DNA from: Clostridiales bacterium
GTDB taxonomy: Bacteria > Bacillota > Clostridia > Saccharofermentanales > Saccharofermentanaceae
Direction: 5' to 3'
Assembly (NCBI GenBank): GCA_017940895.1
Contig: JAGAXM010000011.1
Location: forward strand, 23,639-87,638
Length of the DNA: 64,000 bases
Shown here: positions 62,120-64,000 of the stretch, one piece after another
Layout: each line of letters starts with the position of its first letter
How positions within the stretch are numbered: the first letter of the stretch is position 1
Position numbers and translations under genes: made by a program
The notes under the pieces: generated by a model
Databases searched by the model: none
Seen by the model: the letters and a program-made list of their open reading frames with translations, nothing else
What the model was told of the DNA's origin: nothing

Positions 62120-62959
62120 CTATCTCCCGAGCACCCTCTCAAACACTTTGTAATTACTCTCATCTCGAGGAGAACAATACACCGCGAATTCGATCACCTT
62201 AAATGCGTGCAGATAATCTCCAATCACATTACGATTCGCACGCGCGACCACCTCGGGATCATTCGCGAAAGCACCGCATCCGAACGCTCCGAGCACGACC
62301 GCTTCCACACCGTTCATAACAGCAACCTCGAGTATTCTTCTGAGCCTTTTCTCATGCAACGCCTGCAGGTCTTCATCACTGATATCGACAGGCATATTGC
62401 CGTCACCCATGTTATACGGATTACTCGGATAGATCCTCAGGTTCGGCGCGGCGCACGTGATTACATCGACGTCGAACCACTCGTCTTCAGGGCGCAGCTC
62501 CGGCACCGCAGTATCGCTCTTAAACACCGTTACCGACGGCGTATAGATAATATCGTCATTATGCAGAGGATCATGCACGGCACGGTGAGGTCCATAGAAC
62601 CCGTCAAACATAGCAGGAGTATTAAGACTGAAGTACAATCCCGAGCATCTGCAAAGACACTCCTCCTGAGCACTTGACCCTTTCACAACACCGCCTCCCG
62701 GAGTAGTAGCCGAAGCGAAATTGTGCACTGCGGTCTTCATTCCTTTATATGCTTCCGCCGCCTCGAAAGTGCGCTTCTTGGACACCACTATCTTCGCAGC
62801 AGACTCATACAGATCGCGCTTCGAAGAAGGAAGGTCATCTGACTCAAGTATCAGGCTCTGCCCTTCAGTCGCAGCCTTCACAGAAGCCCTGAGTCTGTCA
62901 TTACTTTCACAAAGTCTTTCGGTATCCTTAAAAACTATAATGTTGTCTTCTCTGCTCAT
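62120..62959 (-). CDS. PARG-like macrodomain protein (TIGR02452 family)
   Basis: A 279-residue protein with the diagnostic loop FASATTPGGGVVKGSSAQEECLCR, the GGG...QEE signature of poly(ADP-ribose) glycohydrolases in a macrodomain fold. VEAVVLGAFGCGAFANDP follows as the second phosphate loop. Such enzymes remove ADP-ribose from proteins or nucleic acids. The start is taken at the ATG at 62959, which has AGGATGG and GGTGAT upstream; a start four codons earlier overlaps that site. In defence islands this family is paired with ADP-ribosyltransferases, but none is visible here. Confidence 0.9.
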   Translation of the reverse strand: MSREDNIIVFKDTERLCESNDRLRASVKAATEGQSLILESDDLPSSKRDLYESAAKIVVSKKRTFEAAEAYKGMKTAVHNFASATTPGGGVVKGSSAQEECLCRCSGLYFSLNTPAMFDGFYGPHRAVHDPLHNDDIIYTPSVTVFKSDTAVPELRPEDEWFDVDVITCAAPNLRIYPSNPYNMGDGNMPVDISDEDLQALHEKRLRRILEVAVMNGVEAVVLGAFGCGAFANDPEVVARANRNVIGDYLHAFKVIEFAVYCSPRDESNYKVFERVLGR

Positions 62960-63041
62960 ATTGATCACCATCCTTTATATCCACTAATACTAATTATACT
63001 ATTGTCATTAATCCCAAAGTTTAAACACCCATGTTTTTGCT

Positions 63042-63077
63042 TTGTCGTTTTTTGTCGATAATTGTCGAAAATTGTCG
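63042..63077 (+). repeat. Four TTGTCG direct repeats at exact 10-bp spacing
   Basis: TTGTCG starts at 63042, 63052, 63062 and 63072. All copies have the same orientation and face of the helix, about 100 bases before hicA. The layout suits cooperative binding of the HicB antitoxin or another repressor, though HicB operators are usually palindromic. Confidence 0.7.
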
Positions 63078-63179
63078 AAAAAATCCGCCCTGCAGCCTGC
63101 TATCCTCTTACCAATGAATATGAAAGGGATAAGTTGATAATACGTGTTATACGTGTTACTATTATCACAGGTAAGTCAA

Positions 63180-63386
63180 ATGAAAACCTCTGAACTTAAG
63201 CGCTTGCTTAAGAAAAATGGTTGTTACCGACACAGGTCAGGGGCAAACCATGACATATGGTTCAGCCCGATCACCAGCAAAGAATTTGCTGTACCAAGGC
63301 ACGATTCACACAAAGTCCGAACCGGCACTCTCAGAGCCATTTTAAAAGATGCCGGATTGGATAGCAGAACAGACAAGGAGCACTGA
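63180..63386 (+). CDS. hicA: HicA-type toxin (mRNA interferase)
   Basis: A 68-residue toxin with the dsRBD-like fold. KTSELKRLLKKNGCYRHRSGANHDIW contains the catalytic His of HicA (the SGxxHDIW region), followed by AVPRHDSHKVRTGTLRAILKDAGL, the usual end. It cleaves mRNA when free. The start is at the Met of MKTSELK; 12 codons further upstream have no function. hicB follows after 2 bases, in toxin-first order, as is normal. Confidence 0.93.
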   Translation: MKTSELKRLLKKNGCYRHRSGANHDIWFSPITSKEFAVPRHDSHKVRTGTLRAILKDAGLDSRTDKEH

Positions 63387-63388
63387 TC

Positions 63389-63799
63389 ATGATAAAGAAT
63401 TCCGTATACACATATCCGGCAGTATTCACTAAGGAAAATGACGGCGGCTACTCCATTACCTTTCCCGACGTTGACGGCTGCTACACTTCAGGTGACGACA
63501 TCACCGACGGACTCCTTATGGCAAAAGATGTCCTCGCTCTTATGATCTACAACAACTATGAAGATAAGGATATACCCGTACCTGAACCTTCACCTATCAA
63601 CAAGATTAAACACGGCAAGGATTCATTCGTAACATATATAGTCTGCGATACCACTGAATACAGAAGACGATTCAGCAAAAGATCCGTTAAGAAAACTCTT
63701 ACCATCCCCGAGTGGCTTAACGAAGCTGCTTTGGAAGAGAAACTCAACTTCTCACAGATCCTTCAGGATGCGCTGAAAGAAAGACTCCACGTAAGTTGA
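63389..63799 (+). CDS. hicB: HicB-type antitoxin
   Basis: A 136-residue antitoxin with the N-terminal partial RNase H-like domain (YPAVFTKENDGGYSITFPDVDGCYTSGDD) that blocks HicA. The C-terminal DNA-binding part is KKTLTIPEWLNEAALEEKLNFSQILQDALKERL, of ribbon-helix-helix type. It should also repress the operon, perhaps through the repeats upstream. AAGGAG overlaps the hicA end. Confidence 0.93.
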   Translation: MIKNSVYTYPAVFTKENDGGYSITFPDVDGCYTSGDDITDGLLMAKDVLALMIYNNYEDKDIPVPEPSPINKIKHGKDSFVTYIVCDTTEYRRRFSKRSVKKTLTIPEWLNEAALEEKLNFSQILQDALKERLHVS

Positions 63800-63812
63800 A
63801 CCAATACAAAAA

Positions 63813-63840
63813 CGCATGCCCATAACCGAACTTGGGCATG
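63813..63840. terminator. Hairpin after hicAB, without clear T-run
   Basis: GCATGCCCA (63813-63821) pairs with TGGGCATGC (63832-63840), a 9-bp perfect stem with a 10-base loop. No T-run follows on the plus strand, so the terminator call is moderate. Confidence 0.5.
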
Positions 63841-63883
63841 CTGCCTGCCGCGAATGGGAGGCTAGACAATATGTAATGACCCC

Positions 63884-63924
63884 CGATTTGTAGGTTCGTG
63901 GATTTACCCATATACTACAAATCG
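63884..63924. repeat. 10-bp inverted repeat CGATTTGTAG
   Basis: CGATTTGTAG (63884-63893) and CTACAAATCG (63915-63924), perfect, with 21 bases between, in the leader of the last gene. It may be an operator or an RNA stem. The gap 63800-63976 holds no gene. Confidence 0.6.
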
Positions 63925-63976
63925 TTAGAAAAAACATGTGGTGATGGGAGTTACCGCATACAAATGGAGGTCACAT

Positions 63977-64000
63977 ATGAAGTATAGCACGGTTTATGTA
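63977..64000 (+). CDS. Start of an unidentified gene, cut by the window end
   Basis: A TGGAGGT site 6 bases before ATG opens a frame MKYSTVYV that runs off the window. Nothing more can be said of its product. Confidence 0.5.

Noticed and set aside
62045..62677. 210-residue plus-strand frame
   Set aside because: Antisense to the PARG-like gene whose GGG...QEE motif is clear; composition is rich in Arg/His/Ile as expected for a shadow.

Overview
The window looks like a chromosome segment of an anaerobic, low-to-mid GC Gram-positive bacterium of class Clostridia (Bacillota), probably a gut or rumen lineage related to Oscillospiraceae, Saccharofermentans or Lachnospiraceae. The evidence is a chain of typical Clostridia families: DUF951, DUF1385, PrmC and L31 together, a Rho with a long Ala/Glu/Lys-rich N-terminus, an MreB-type actin, YdbC/PC4, a Spo0A C-terminal-like protein, many strong AGGAGG ribosome sites, and several TTG starts. 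No tRNA, rRNA, insertion sequence or CRISPR array was found.

Layout. 1-7 kb: DUF951-prmC-DUF1385-rpmE, a small membrane protein, rho, a metallophosphoesterase and mreB. 7-13.5 kb: leuS, a zinc-ribbon protein, a RibD-like reductase and an 855-residue membrane protein. 13.6-17.3 kb: a four-gene operon pairing a ClpP-type protease with a soluble VirD4/TraG-like ATPase, divergent from an ECF sigma factor. 17.3-19.9 kb: a lipoprotein, an NlpC/P60 hydrolase and a thioesterase. 19.93-20.6 kb: about 670 bp without a gene, full of hairpins on the minus strand, a candidate large structured RNA. 20.7-28.9 kb: MscS channel, radical SAM protein, Y-family polymerase, a two-component system, HU and a Spo0A-C-like protein. 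28.9-47.2 kb: folate cyclo-ligase, ligA, YdbC, glgP, a prepilin-type peptidase, AI-2E-type permease, peptidase U32, mltG, typA, der and rpmF. 48.4-53.1 kb: sigma factor, ClpP and a double-AAA ATPase in one operon, with an HTH regulator beside it. 53.1-58.5 kb: phosphoesterase, an unusual signal-less BMP-domain protein, and a second ClpP plus TraG-like ATPase module. 58.7-64 kb: two phosphoesterases, a DUF4214/CAP secreted protein, an HTH protein, a PARG-like macrodomain protein, hicAB and the start of one more gene.

Two themes stand out. First, three ClpP-type peptidases lie in the window and each sits beside a P-loop ATPase that is not ClpX or ClpC: two are relatives of conjugation coupling proteins without any conjugation genes, and one is a double-AAA protein whose first domain has lost its Walker motifs. 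Second, several intergenic gaps carry clusters of inverted repeats. Their architecture is shared (multiple hairpins, at 50-51 bp pitch in two loci), but the stem word differs at every locus. Two of these gaps flank genes for two related PD-(D/E)XK-like nucleases.

All functional calls rest on recognised motifs and gene order. No database search was run, so family names for the less familiar genes are recognition by eye.
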